Source: Asterochloris sp. CNOR1
Lineage: Eukaryota > Chlorophyta > Trebouxiophyceae > Trebouxiales > Trebouxiaceae
Assembly: GCA_963969365.1 (NCBI GenBank)
Contig: OZ017754.1
Coordinates: forward strand, 248,001 to 312,000
Length of the DNA stretch: 64,000 nucleotides
Direction: 5' to 3'
The stretch's first letter is position 1, and every line of letters starts with the position of its first letter. Below, one piece after another: positions 33,923 through 45,100 of the stretch. Below the pieces are notes generated by a model. The model was not told the DNA's origin. It did no database searches and worked only from the letters and a program-made list of their open reading frames with translations. Position numbers and translations under genes: made by a program.

Positions 33923-36900
33923 ATGGCTTCCGTAACAAAGAAGGCCCGACAGGATCAGCCAAGGGGCGAGATCTCCATGCATGCCGTCACAGCTGCCGTG
34001 GAGACCGAGGCCAACCTGGAGGTGAGTCGGTCTGCCCCAGGCCTCTTGCAGTTGAGGTCCACTGTCACCTTGGCGTGTGTCTTCCGCCTCACCTCTGCTC
34101 AGCCTGGAAGATCTGGACATTCTGCTTCCCCTGGCCCTGTGGTGTGTCTCTCCTCACACTTGGGCGAACCTGGTCCTGGGGGCTGCTACATGCATTGTGC
34201 TCACAGATGCACCCTCGGGCACTGTGGAGGTTCGTTCTCATATGTGAACCGTTCAGGCGCAGTCCCTTAGGCGCCCCTGCGGTCCCGCATGTACAGCGAA
34301 GTGACCTTTGCTGAACACTCACATCTGACAGCCGCGCACTGCACAGCTGAGGCCGGCACTTCAGACAGACACAGTCCCTGTGCAGGATGTCAATGTCTGC
34401 TGGATCTGTCTAGATGGGGGCGGCCAGAACCTGGTCAAGCCATGCAACTGCCCCCGCTACGCCCACAGCGAATGCTTGGGTCGCTGGAACCTTCAGATGG
34501 CTGGGACGAGGTGAGCAACACACTTGATGCCATCAGTGTCACCCTCCAAAATAGGACACAACCTGCTGACCACTGCTCAGCGCAAGCTGCAGTGGTGCGC
34601 AGAATGCCGGCAAAGCAGCGCGTGCACCAGGCCAGATGCAGCTGCATCGGCGCCTTTTGGCATGGGAAGGTGCGTGCAGCAAAACCGTCCTGCACGCTGG
34701 GGGCCCAGGTTCTGCATTCAGCATGCGGCAGCATGGCAACAGCAGCAGGTGGGTTTCATTAGTTGTGTAATAGCTGTGTCATGGTGACCTCACAACTGCA
34801 GGTCTCGCCGCCAACCTCGCATGTCTGCTGGCCTTGATGTGTCATGCTGTGCACTTTGCCTCAGGAAGCACAAGCAGGGCTGGCACTCAGTGCAACCGCT
34901 CTGTGCTGTGCTCTCTTGGCGCTGACAGGCCTTCAGCTGCTCAAGCGCTGTGCGCCTCAGAGTCCAGCAGGCACGTTTGACCCTTCTGCCTGGCATACTG
35001 TCGAATGTCACATGCATGCTCACAGGAAGGCAGCACACTGCTCACCCTACAAGTAAAGTCCTGCCACCCCCAAGACGTGCTTCCCTGATTGCTCGAGTGT
35101 ATGCTTGCAGGGACCAGACTCACTGCCAGTCCACTATCCTCTGGACTCATCTCTAATTGCCCGCCACTTGCAGGCCTGCTCACTGCTCACTGCCATGAGC
35201 CTGTAGGGGACAGCATTAGCGGCTGCATCTCTCACTGCAGCTTGCTGGCCCCCCTTTCCCTGCAATGTCTCTGCATGCAGCAGCTGGGCACTCACTGACC
35301 GCCTGCAGGTCCTGCAGGTTCTGTGACCTTCGGGCTCATTTGTAAGTGCTTGCCATGCTGCTCAGTGCCAGGAGCCTGCAGGAAGGAGCTGCACTACAAG
35401 CCCTATGACCACAAGCTACACTCACCTTGCTGCCCCTGAAGCTTCCTACCTGCTTGGAAGGTCTACCCATCTGCAGCAACATGCAGGCCCGAAGCAAAAC
35501 ATTGCTGCCGACGCTGCGCACCGGCTGCTATCGACTCTCTGCCTGCAGGAAAGAGCCCCACTGCGGGCGTGCGGCACACTGCTGCCCAACCTGCCCATTA
35601 ACTGCCACTGCATCTCTGCCTGCAGGAAGGAGACCCACTGCGAGTTCTGCGACTCTGTGCTGCCCGACTGGAAGATCACTCTGACGCCGCCCTGCGGAGC
35701 AGACGCGCCTGCAGTCATGAATGTCAACTTTGACGGTGAGGGCAAGCCTGCATGGCTGCCAAGTTTGATCGTGCCTGACAGTGAGGGGCAGCCTGCAGTC
35801 AGGATCCTTAACTCGATGGTGAGGAGCAATCTGCCCGCACAGTTTAATGCTGATGGTGAGGGGCAGGCAGCAGTCATGAACGTCAAGCTTGACAGTGAGG
35901 GGAGCCTGCCCTGTCTTCCCTGAGCCTGAAATGGATGCTGCTTCTGCGGAGCTGGTGCAGGGCTTGCAGACGTGCACTGTGTGTGACCTGGTGGGGGGCA
36001 GCTCGGTGATGAGAAGCTTGGCAGCTCTATGTGGGAAGTTGACACCGGATCCTCATGGGTGGGCATGGCCTATTGGCTGCAGCAGCAAGAATGTGTGGCC
36101 TGCAACGGCAGCATCATGCATCTCCTGGTCTGCACTGTGCAGCCATGTAAATTTCAGCTTGTTGTTCCCAACTCCATAGCGCTGGCTTGAACGGATGCAA
36201 AGTTAGCCGCCTGCATGCCCTTTCGTTGAACCACCAACTGTACTAACATCTAGTCATGTAACTATTTAGTTGGCATAGTCTGGTTGAATTCTCCTGTGCA
36301 CTGGTGTGGGCTCTAATCAGCCTGCAGATACTTGCCTGGCATGCAGGCTTCCATAATTGCAGGCTGCTGAGGTAGCATCGCGCATCTCCTGGCCTGCACT
36401 GTGCAGCGACGCCCTTTCCAGCCTGCAGGTCCCGCCTATATGGTACTGCCTCAGACGGCTGCAAGAAGAACACGGCCTGCGTGTGCTTACGTTTATCTTC
36501 TTTTGGCTGGCCTGCGCAATGCTGCGCCGCTCCATTGAATTCCTAGCCTGCAGATAGTTGCCTGGCCTGCCGGCATCAAAGACTGCAGCCTGCACAGGCA
36601 GTGTCATGTGACATCTCCTGGCCTGCACCGTGTGGGCACGCTTTTCCCAAACCAGGCTCTCTTTCACCCTCCAGACCTCACCTGTTACCAGTGGCATGCA
36701 GGCAAGACGTACAGCTTTGAGGTGAAGCCCGGGTCGGCAGGTTACAGGCAGTTCACAGAGGCCATCAGGCAGGCTTTCCACCTGCCAGAGGACAGCGAAC
36801 TCAACATCACCTTCACCTGCGACGAGCCCAGCACAGGTAAGTCATGAGACTGCACATATGGGGTGCTGGGGTGGTTCCTGTGCAGCGCCTGAACACTTGG

Positions 36901-38763
36901 TCAACCTGAGACAAGCCCGCAGAGTCTGACAGTTGCCGCCATGCTGACGCAGAACCGCTGCATTGCAGCTCCTGTGCCCCAGCTGGGCCTCAGACCCTGA
37001 GCTCCAAATTCAGTCTCTTTTTGATTGTCACCTCCAGCGCTCAATGATGGCACAGTGCCCCAACACGACAGCGTGATGGGCCCCCACAATCCAGCACAAC
37101 GCTTGCTGGACGCTGGGCGCCCATGCTGCCGCAGACCTGGTGCATGCGGGCACAGCTGCTGTACAGCCCATGCGCCTGCAACAGCAGCCCAGCATCTGAC
37201 CCAGTGTCAATCATGCTGCTGTAGGTCTGGTGCATGTGGGAGCGCCTGCAATAGCAACCCAGCATCTGACAGTTGCCGATCATGCTGCTGTAGGTCTGGT
37301 GCATGTGGGAGCCCTGCTGACCCTCCAGGGCCCCGGCGCCTATGACGCCGCAGTGCACTGCGCCTCGGTGTCGGCCGCGCGGCGCATCCAGCAGCAGCGT
37401 GACCAGCCGCCGGGTGTCCCCCTGCCCAGCACCATGCACAGCGTGCAAAGCTACAGGTGACACACACACCTGGCGCTGCCTGTTGGCTGCTTCCTGGCTT
37501 GCTTGGTGGGGCTGGTGGGGGCTCACTGTGCAAAGCTACAGGTGACACAGACACCTGGCGCTCCCTGTTGGCTGCCTCCGCGCTTGCTTGGTGGGGCTGG
37601 TGGGGGCTCGCTGTGCAAAGCTACAGGTGACACAGACACCTGGCGCTGCCTGTTGGCTGCCTCCCGGCTTGCTTGGTGGGGCGGGTGGGGGCTCGCTGTG
37701 CACAGCTACAGGTGACACAGACACCTGGCGGTGCCTGTTGGCTGCTTCCTGGCCGGCTTGGTGGGGCTGAGGCGACTCACGTCAGGGCTGCATCCAGCCT
37801 GTGGCCCGGCCTTGCTGTCCAGTCAGTGCTGCAGCTCAATCGCCAGCGTGCAAAATTACATGGGGTCCTTTCACCTGCAGCTCACAGTGCAGATGCATGT
37901 CCTCACAGCACTGAGGCAACAGATTCCACCAGTCCACCCCAACCCCAGCTGTGCATGGGCCTCACCCACACAGCCTGACACCCGGCCTGCCTGCAGGCAC
38001 TTTGATGCCACGCAGCCGATACCCCAGCTGGTGACGCCCCCCTCCCCTTCAGCGGGCAGCGCGACAGAAGCCTCCACCAGTGCGGGGGACGGGCTGTCAA
38101 CCCGCAGCAGCGGCAGCGGGAGCAGCGCGCGGGGGAGCCCAGGTGCGGACTTACTCCTCCGAGCTGGGCCCATGTGACTGTCCGGCCGGTGGACAGGGTT
38201 TGCCATGATGGACCTGCACCTGTCTTCGCCTGTGGTCAAGCTGTTATGATCAGCGGCGCTGGGGTTGGCATGGCGTCGTACCGCCTGCACTTGGGTATGC
38301 AACAGTCTTGCCCTGTAGGCAGGCCCCAGAGCTGGCGCCCACATGGGGTGGCATGTCTGTGGTCAGGCTGCCATCCTGCAGTGGCGCCCCAGCTGCACAT
38401 AGCACAGATTTCCAGTGGTGCGTCGTTGGACTTGCGTTTGGGTGCAGTCTTGCCTTGTGCCATGACGTCTAGTAGGGCTGCATGTAAGGCCAGAACTGCA
38501 ACAGGCTGCAGCAACAGCAAAGTTAGCAGCTTAGGCTCAGGCATCAATGGCTGCAAGCCCCAGACTGGCATGCTGACGCAGTGCATGTGACGGCCTGACT
38601 GTATGCAGGCATGAGCGGGTCTGGCAGCCCCAGTAGCTCAGGCACAGGCGGCAGCGGCCGCAAGCGCTGGACCGGCATCCTGACGCGGCGCATGCGCAGT
38701 GCCCTGTGCGAGATGTGGCGCCCCAATGGCAGCAGACCTGAGGGAGAGGACATGCAGGAGTGA
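33923..38763 (+). CDS. RING-CH (RINGv) zinc-finger protein, probable E3 ubiquitin ligase
   Basis: Exons: 33923-34021, 34386-34510, 35626-35735, 36702-36836, ~37311-37456, ~37997-38141, ~38609-38763, about 300 residues. The ATG at 33923 opens a basic N-terminus. Exon 2 carries CWICLDGG, CNCPRYAHSEC and a conserved W; exon 3 completes the finger with CEFC. The order C-x2-C, C-x-C, H-x2-C, C-x2-C is the C4HC3 RING-CH signature of MARCH-type ligases. The next part (NFDGKTYSFEVKPG, FTEAIRQAFHLPEDSELNIT) could form a small beta-grasp domain. Then come LQGPGAYDAAVHCASVSAAR, a Ser/Gly-rich low-complexity stretch, and a basic end (KRWTGILTRRMRSALCEM). No membrane helices were seen, unlike animal MARCH proteins, so it is probably soluble or peripheral. 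Confidence 0.8.
35549..35612 (+). repeat. Decayed copy of the gene F exon at 35626
   Basis: After CTGCAG it reads KEPHCGRAAHCCP, against KETHCEFCDSVLP in the functional exon directly downstream. The zinc-binding Cys spacing is lost. A shorter piece of the same exon start lies at about 35378-35400. Confidence 0.8.
35706..35910 (+). repeat. About 40-bp array built from an exon end and its donor site
   Basis: Roughly five diverged units starting with the true exon end. Each is of the form 'GCCTGCAGTCATGAA', then 'TTGAC', then 'GGTGAGGGGCA'. Each unit offers a donor-like GTGAG. Confidence 0.7.
36110..36650 (+). repeat. Threefold dispersed intron repeat
   Basis: 'CATCTCCTGGCCTGCACTGT' and flanks occur at about 36116, 36377 and 36614, with similar sequence for about 50-100 bases round each. 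Confidence 0.65.
37444..37772 (+). repeat. 85-bp minisatellite, four units, each with an exon end and donor site
   Basis: CTACAGGTGACA recurs at 37451, 37536, 37621 and 37706, an exact 85-base spacing. Unit 1 begins in the coding exon (…CAAAGCTACAG|gtgaca), so every unit carries the exon tail and a consensus donor. The units are highly similar, so the array is young. Confidence 0.95.
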
Positions 38764-39419
38764 CTATACACTGGTCCCCGCAGCTTGTCAGCAGGCAGCC
38801 CAACCCCTGTCTGCCTGCCCTTCCCAGGACTCGGCAAGGCAGGGCTGGGTGTTGCAGCTGCTCAGTTCACTTCTTTTAACAAAGGCACGCCCATTGCAAC
38901 GCCCTAGACAGGAGCACAGCCTCTCCCAACTGTCAGCATGCCCCATCATGGTCAACACCTTCCATGTATCTGTTGACAGGCACGGCCTGGCGGCATTGCC
39001 ACAGTCACCAGCAATGCCCTTTTGCTCACCCCAACAGCCACAGCTGTGTACACAACCCCCAAAGTGTGGCGCAGGCACCCTACACAGGGGCTTCCTGACA
39101 GCCATTCAATCACGATGCCCCAGAACTTGAAACGGGCAGGCCAAAAGTTTGACAGCCCACCGTTGCTTTCGCAAATGCAAACAGAGAGCACCACCTTCCC
39201 TCCCCTCTGAAGTAGATAGCGCCTCACCCCTTGACAGGGCGTATCAATTCAGTAATATGTTAAAAGGACAACAGTGACGCAAAGCTTCCATGTGAGGCAG
39301 GGCCTTGGGTTGACAGACTAGGGCATGCTCAGACCTCCAGCAATGTTCCTGCGGGGCTGGGTCTGCTGTTGCCTGCCGCAGCGGCCACCTCCACAGGCGG
39401 GGCCTTCACTTGCTGAGCT
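38764..39419. other. Gap between convergent genes F and RER1
   Basis: No coding exon recognised. No TGTAA was found for gene F within about 300 bases. Confidence 0.5.
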
Positions 39420-41816
39420 TCACTGAGTTTTTTCCTCGATACGCCTGCATGGTGCTGAACAAGCGGAATGTCGGGGGGTAGCCTGCAGCGGCGATGGGGC
39501 ACACACAGACCATGCTGCAGCCACAATCAGCAAGTTGCCGTGCACCATTGCCTGCAACTGGGTCAAGCACAGGCAGAACAAATCAGCATGCTGCACAGCA
39601 CCATTGCTGGTCACCTGCACTCTCTGCACTGCACAGATTCTGCACAACACAGCAGCCAACCCACGGTGCCTAGAGTTTCCGCTCACCTTCTTGCCCCAGC
39701 TGAACGGCACATATCTGTACTTGATCATGTGCTTGATCTGGCGCCGCATGGTGACAAACAGCAGCACCAGCCAGTAGAGAAGGAGGATCGGCCAGAAGAC
39801 TGGCACGTCAAATATAGGGAAGAAGGTGGCAACAAAGCCCAGAAGGAACGCCTTAACAGAGGAGTGCCTGCGGGCAGGCAGAGCGGGGCTGTCAGTCACA
39901 TTCCAGCAAACAAGCCTGGCAGAAATGCCCTTGATAGAGCAGTGCCCGCAGCAGGCAGGACAGCCTCAAAGGCAGAGCGGAGAGCTGCAGCACTGCAGCA
40001 GCTTGGATGTCGGCCCAGCTAATGTTGTAGCTGGCGTGAACAGACGTCATGTGTGAATAGCCGTGGATTTCATCAGATCACATGCAGTGGCCTGTCAGCC
40101 AGCGCGCAGCACCAGTCTGCCAGTGGCCAAATGCCAAAACATCGCAACAGGCACAAGGCTGCCAGCTCCAGACACAGCTTGCTCCAGCAGCAATGCAGGG
40201 AGTCTGTGTTGTGCTGGTATGTCCAGCTGCCATTTGAACATACCAGCACAACACAAATAGAACAATGGCCAGGGCTCCAGAGATATGAACACTGGCAGGC
40301 ACCCCACAAAGTTGGGGGCAGAAGCTGTATCTGCCTGTTTGCAGCACCAGAGCCTGCAAACAAAGTGCAAGTCACCAGACGACCGCAAGGGTGACCCCCG
40401 ACTAGTGTACAGTGATGGGCACCCTCACCAGAACTTGAACTCTGGCAGGCGCCGCACGAAAGGGCGGAACTCGTCGCTGCCCTTGTCGGGCAGCGTGGGG
40501 CCCTCCATCTCAGGGTCGATCTGGGGCGTCAGGAAGCCCAGCAGTAGATTGAGGTTATAGATGCCCAGGGCATAGGATACAATGTAGAAGCCCTGCAGGC
40601 AGCACAGGGGAGACCAGTTGAGGAGGTGGACCTCAGACAGACTCTGTGCTGAATTTGGGGGTCCTGCAAGGGGGTGAGATGCCACATCTCGATTCCCCCA
40701 GCAGAAGCGTGGCAGCAAGTTGGGTTTGTGGCTGCCCACAGCCTAGTAGGACACATTGCAGATGCCCTGCGTGTGGGACTGCAGCGGAGGGTGTTCAGAA
40801 TGGCATGTCTGGGAGGGTATGCAGTCCTACAGGGCATGATCTGCAGGCAGCAGCAGGAGGTCTACGGGTGGCAGATCAGGACCCCTGCAGCAGGCAGCAG
40901 CAGAAGGTCTACGGGTGGCACATCGGAAACCCTGCAGCAGGTTGACTTTGCGGGGCTAAGCTATGAGACACCCTGTGGAAGCCCTCCGTGTCGAGCGCTG
41001 AGCAAGAGCTTGACTCCAAAGAGCTGTCAGGTGACCCCAGAGAGTTGTCAGGTGCTGAGCATGATGTACAGGTGCACACACAGCAGACCCTGCCTGGGCA
41101 GCGCAGAAGGCCAGCAGCAGCCTCCAGGCAAGAGAGTTGCAGAGCAAGGAGGCAGAGATGGTGTGAGGTGAGAACACAGCAGAGACGGTGGCTTGGCTGC
41201 TGGTCAGCCACTGATGCTACGCCTGACCGCCACAGGGGCAAGAGAGCTCAGCAGGCGGAGGGGGAAGGGTACTGCCAGCAGCAGAGGTGCCACTGCATGC
41301 TCTGCACGTGCTGCAAACCCTAACAGGTTGCCACAGTGATGGCAAGACTTGCTGCTGTGATGTGCGCTGCAATGTGTGCTATCAAGTAACCCGTGCCCTA
41401 CACTCGATATACCAAGCAGCTTGTCGAAGCTGTACCTGGAGCAGGTACACACGTACGCCATAGATGGCCACCACTGCCACCAGCAGCACCCATCTTGGGA
41501 TGGGATGAGGTGTGCTCCTGTCTAGCCAATACTGATATGCCCTGCAGGACAGCCCAGACACCAGTGGGGGACTTCAGGACTGTTGCGCGTTATGTGCAGG
41601 ACATGCAAGGTGCCTGAATCACAGGCAGACCAGCAGATGGCATTATGCAGATGGCATCAGCACGGTGCCATTGTGGCGCAACATTTACTCCTGCCATATG
41701 GTGCTGCCTTGCAGACTCAGGCCATGCCCTTACCTGGAGACCTTTTGAGCTGCTGCTGATCGTGCTACTGGATTCTCTTGCTGCCCAGAGTCAGCGCCAA
41801 ACGGGCCCGAGTTCAT
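39420..41816 (-). CDS. RER1: RER1, Golgi-to-ER retrieval receptor
   Basis: Five exons join exactly: 41816-41734, 41541-41436, 40592-40429, 39867-39687, 39482-39420, giving 198 residues, the usual RER1 length. Conserved family blocks: [74 protein letters not shown], and [19 protein letters not shown]1 is a four-helix Golgi protein that recognises polar residues in membrane segments and returns escaped ER proteins and unassembled subunits by COPI vesicles. The N-terminus [16 protein letters not shown] is polar and cytosolic. The last exon is read in the frame the splice phases give. The intron before it has no in-frame stop, so its retention would add about 68 residues; another frame of the last exon (ending KNSVKLSK) is also open. 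Confidence 0.95.
40205..40255. repeat. Perfect 18-bp inverted repeat with a 15-base loop
   Basis: The left arm TGTGTTGTGCTGGTATGT at 40205-40222 pairs exactly with the right arm at 40238-40255. It lies in an RER1 intron and would fold as a hairpin in either strand's transcript. Confidence 0.95.
40846..40940. repeat. Tandem duplication of about 50 bp in an RER1 intron
   Basis: Two units of 'GGTCTACGGGTGGCA' with flanking CAG-rich sequence, about 52 bases apart, in the long intron 40593-41435. A few shorter partial repeats lie beside it. Confidence 0.7.
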
Positions 41817-42056
41817 GAAGACACTGACAAGGCACCTGTGGTGTGATGCCGGCCTGATCTGTGCAGCAGCCTAGGCATTGCACATGAGCGGTTTGCCTTG
41901 GTATAAGGCAAGTGGTAAAGAAGACAAGTGCTGAAGACCCTGTTTCAAAGGACACATGGGAGGAACCGCTGTTCCTCTCCTCACAAATCTCTTTATAACG
42001 GGACAGTCCATCTGTTTGACACGGAATGAGCACAGAGACAGGAGGATCATGGTTGA

Positions 42057-42061
42057 TTACA
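42057..42061 (-). terminator. Candidate TGTAA poly(A) signal of gene J
   Basis: TTACA on the + strand, about 60 bases beyond the gene J stop and well before the RER1 start at 41816. Confidence 0.5.
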
Positions 42062-42121
42062 ATGCCAGTCAAGTCACCAGCTTTAAGGGGATAAGTGTAA
42101 GCCAACGGCGGCAAATTCGTG

Positions 42122-45100
42122 TCAGGTGTCTGCTGGAGGCCGCGCAAACTGCGCAGCCTGCACCGCATTTGCCCTGGCGGTCAGCTCAGCAGCCTTGCCA
42201 GCGTTGCCCTGCTCCCTCTCCAGTGCGGCCCATGCTTCCAGCAGGGGGTGGTGAGGGGGATAGCATGCAGCCCCGGCCGCAAACTTCTTACGCGCTGCCC
42301 AGACATCGCCCCGTTGCAGCTCCATCATGGCACCTTCCATCCACAAGGTGGGGCACCTGCACATGATGGCTCTCTTCACATAGGCATTGCCAAAGCCCCC
42401 TGACCCATTGCTTGAGTGATGCACATGATTCAAAGCTCTGCTTGCTGCACTTTTAAGTAGCTGCAGCTGACGCCACAAATCTTGACATTGGCAAGGCGCA
42501 TGGATGACGGCAAAACCTGGAGACGCTTCTGGAATCAGTCACAGACGAAGGGACGTCTGGAGCTGTCTCACACAATAACAAACAGGCCGGGTCAAACAAG
42601 CCAATCATACACCTGGGGCAGTCTCTTAATGCCAGTGTTTGAAGCTGGCTGGGGCAAGAGTTTGTGGCAAATGGGGTGCTCATCTGGGCTTGATTTGAGG
42701 TATCGACAGTAGCCATCAGGGCAACTAGGGCGTACAAACCTGGGACAGTGTTCGATGCCGATGTCAAACAGCTCGCTGGCTCTGTCAAAGTCGCCCAGCT
42801 GCGCCTCCATGGCAGCCCACACCTGAGGCACACACAGTCAAATCAGTCATACTTGCCACCAGTGCATGAGCCAGGCTGATTGTCTCCCAGGACCCCACAT
42901 AAGAAACCTGGTCATCAAGGAAATTGGCATAATGACGATGGGGCAGCAAGCTGACAGAAGGCAGCCCAGAGCTGCACACTCAGATGCAGCGGCTCAAGCG
43001 CGTGATGGCTTCCACACAAAGGGCCAATAGACCTGCTGCACTGCTCACAAAGCAGGCTCACCTGGTGCACGTATGGATTCTTGGCGTTGATCTTGAGAGC
43101 GCGCTGCAAGGATCTGCAAGCACAGCAGCTTCAGTTTTCAGCCAGCTATGCCTGCTGCCTTCTTTGCGGAGTGCGTGTCAGCAGCAGCTGGCTGAGAGGA
43201 GGCAGCATGTTCGTCAATCATGACAAAGCCGCCCCTGAGATGGCAGCACACACTGGCACTCATGCAACCGCAGCGTTCGTTCGCCTGTCATCATGACCAA
43301 TCCAGATGTTGCAGTGCTCAAGTGCTGCGTATGCACATACAGGCCTGATAGCATCCTCCCAAGCTTGCCCTGATGCTGCCAGGTGCACTCAGCAAAAGTG
43401 GCAACTCCCACCTGCGGGCAGCTTCATAGTCACCCATTCGCCGCTCCAGAAGACCCTTTTGCAGCAAGGTCCGGGCATCGTTTGGGTTCACAGCAGCAGC
43501 TTCGTTAAACAGGTCAGCTGCCGCCTGCAGGCAACCAGTGCTGCTGTTCAGCACCGGTTGTTGAGTCCAGCAATGCTGGGCGTGGAGCTTTTCAGCAAAG
43601 CAAATCAGATTATGCAGGAGAGTGTCAGCACCATGTCCGGCTCTGGGCCGCTCCTGCATCCTGCATGAGGGATGGCATTATGTCAATAGGTAAGCTGCAG
43701 CCTTCATAATTGCATCCTTTTGAATAATAATTGAGCCTGTGTCAGTAGATGTACACAGCCCAGACTGCCTTGACTGCGTGGGGACTCGACAATGAGGGCA
43801 CCGACAGCCGGGAGGCCATCTGCAGACGCCCCTGTCGCTGCGTAGACCCCCAGACAGGACCAGGCATCTGCTGTGAGGACGGACCTGAGTCAATGCCGAC
43901 CACAGATGTCGAGGGCCATCACACATCTACTACAGCCTTGCTGGCACCTCTCCTGCTTCACAAACAAGTCAGAACCAATGCTATGCTGATGGAGTAGGAC
44001 GTGGCAGCTGGGAACCCGCCTGCAGGCGCCCTTGTCGCTTTTCAAAGAGGGCAAAGGCTCTCAGGAAGCGAGAGGTTTGAGGGTAGATCTGTCGGCCCTG
44101 CTCATAGATGGCGCGAGCGTGGTCGTGCTGCCCCAGGAAAGCGTGCATGTTGGCAAGGCCCTGGAAGTTCTGGAGGACAGCCTTGGAGCCTGCAGAAGGG
44201 AGGCAGAAAAATGGCTGGTCAGCTTGCTTGCTGCAGGAAAATTGGTGTTGGCATGGGCAGGGCATCTGCAGCGCACAAGAGATGCGTGCAGGGCGGCCAG
44301 GCCCTGCAAATTCTACTGCAAAGAGGTGGGAATGTGAAGAGGGGGGTGAAGACAGACATGTAAACCCCTTAGACACTGGGTGGAGCAGATGCTGGCACCA
44401 CACCATGCGTGATTGCGCTGCCCTGCGCTTGGCTGCCCCAGGGATAGCAGAAGCTGCAGAGGCTCTTCAAAGAGCGCAGCATGTGTGGTGTACAAGCATG
44501 CTTGATAAGCATGGTCGATGGACCATGTGCACAGTAACAGTGATGACCAGTATGGGGCACCAACGAGCAGTCACCTGTGCACCGGCAGCCGCTGCCATAG
44601 CTGGCCAGGGCCTCTGCATGGCGCCCCTGCTCCTCATGCATCTGCCCCAACGTGTGCCAGGCAAAGGCGTTGGTGGAATCCAGTTCCAGAACCCGGGTCA
44701 GCATGTCAGCTGCAGCCTGCAGCAATGCAGGGATGCCAGTAGGTTTGCAGACGGTACAAGTGGGGATGCACAGGGAACACAGCAGGTCGCAGTCTGCACT
44801 GCAGTGGAGATGCACAGGAAAGGAAGCACTGGCGGTGCTATGACATCAGATGTGCCGCCTCCCAATCCAGGAAGGGTTCAGAATGCAGACAAGACCAAAC
44901 CCTAATTCATGCTTGGCCCCTGACGTGAAGGTTCTGCAAACTGTCTCATCAGACACTCCATGAAGTCCTCCTGCCACAGCAGCAGCTCAGCTTGTGCACA
45001 TGGCAGGAACGCAGTGTGTGAGCACCCAGCCAGAAATCAACACTCACCGGTTTACAGTATACTGGCGTGTTTCTTGAACCTCCTTTCTGCGTCCTTTTCA

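Noticed and set aside
37444-37772. Regular direct repeats suggesting a CRISPR array
   Set aside because: The units are contiguous with no variable spacers, and they sit in an intron of a eukaryotic gene.
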